In this document: positions 5,609 to 5,704 of the stretch, one piece after another | Layout: each line of letters begins with the position of its first letter | How positions within the stretch are numbered: the stretch's first letter is position 1 | NCBI GenBank assembly: GCA_050944055.1 | Contig: JBMNQI010000090.1 | Span: 1-5,704, forward strand | DNA: 5,704 nt | DNA from: JBMNQI01 sp050944055 | Lineage (GTDB): Bacteria > Bacillota > Clostridia > Oscillospirales > Oscillospiraceae | Reading direction: 5' to 3' | Translations under genes and position numbers: made by a program | Notes under the pieces: generated by a model | What the model was told of the DNA's origin: nothing | Database searches by the model: none | The model's input: only the letters and a program-made list of their open reading frames with translations

Positions 5609-5704
5609 ATGGAATTGGAAGCGCTGAAGCTGATTAAAGGTATACTGCGCAGGTGGCCGGTTGTCATAGCGGCGGCCGTGATCTGCGCCCTGTCTGTTTT
5701 TATT
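5609..5704 (+). CDS. Wzz/YveK-like polysaccharide chain-length determinant or kinase modulator (partial, N-terminus only)
   Basis: Only the first 32 codons are present. The peptide starts MELEALKLIKGILRRWPVVI and continues into a hydrophobic segment (about 17-32). An acidic/amphipathic start of the type MEL..LxxIxxxLxRRW running straight into a first membrane helix is the typical opening of Wzz-domain proteins. These control polysaccharide chain length and, in Bacillota, activate the partner tyrosine autokinase. The ribosome site AAGGTG (5595-5600) is imperfect but 8 nt from the ATG; AGGAG at 5583-5587 is too far. A strong promoter lies about 45-75 bp upstream. The gene is expected to head an exopolysaccharide or capsule operon beyond the right edge. 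With 32 residues the family call is likely but not certain; another small membrane protein is possible. Confidence 0.65.
   Translation, partial: MELEALKLIKGILRRWPVVIAAAVICALSVFI

Overview
The window looks like a chromosomal segment of a low- to mid-GC Bacillota, most likely a member of Clostridia (inference). The evidence is strong AGGAGG-type ribosome binding sites, a TTG start codon, a LytR-CpsA-Psr (LCP) protein, a copper amine oxidase N-terminal ('stalk') domain protein, a lipobox serpin, and the first codons of a Wzz/YveK-like polysaccharide chain-length protein. No rRNA, tRNA, CRISPR array, transposase or phage gene is visible. All full-length genes appear intact.

Layout, left to right. 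(1) Positions 1-1019, minus strand: a secreted lipoprotein serpin whose C-terminus, including the reactive-centre loop, lies beyond the left edge. (2) Positions 1020-1186: a spacer with a weak candidate serpin promoter and a strong minus-strand intrinsic terminator (1129-1167) that separates the serpin from the genes upstream of it. (3) Positions 1187-5223, minus strand: three co-directional genes for exported proteins. In transcription order they are a right-handed beta-helix protein of the pectate-lyase superfamily, an LCP-family glycopolymer transferase 16 bp behind it, and, after a 97-bp gap, a copper-amine-oxidase-N-domain protein with an uncharacterised C-terminal part of about 350 residues. 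(4) Positions 5224-5608: a divergent control region with a promoter candidate in each direction and a GC-rich repeat/palindrome cluster. (5) Positions 5609-5704, plus strand: the first 32 codons of a Wzz/YveK-like membrane protein, probably the first gene of an exopolysaccharide or capsule operon that runs off the right edge.

How the genes may fit together (inference from family knowledge and gene order): the plus-strand gene would start assembly of a surface polysaccharide. The divergent cluster would supply extracytoplasmic partners: an LCP enzyme to attach polymer to the wall, a beta-helix protein to bind or modify polysaccharide, and a stalk-domain protein of unknown role. The serpin is a separate transcription unit that would protect the cell surface from proteases. 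The less familiar parts are the stalk-protein C-terminal region, the beta-helix protein's unknown substrate, and the repeat cluster in the divergent promoter region.
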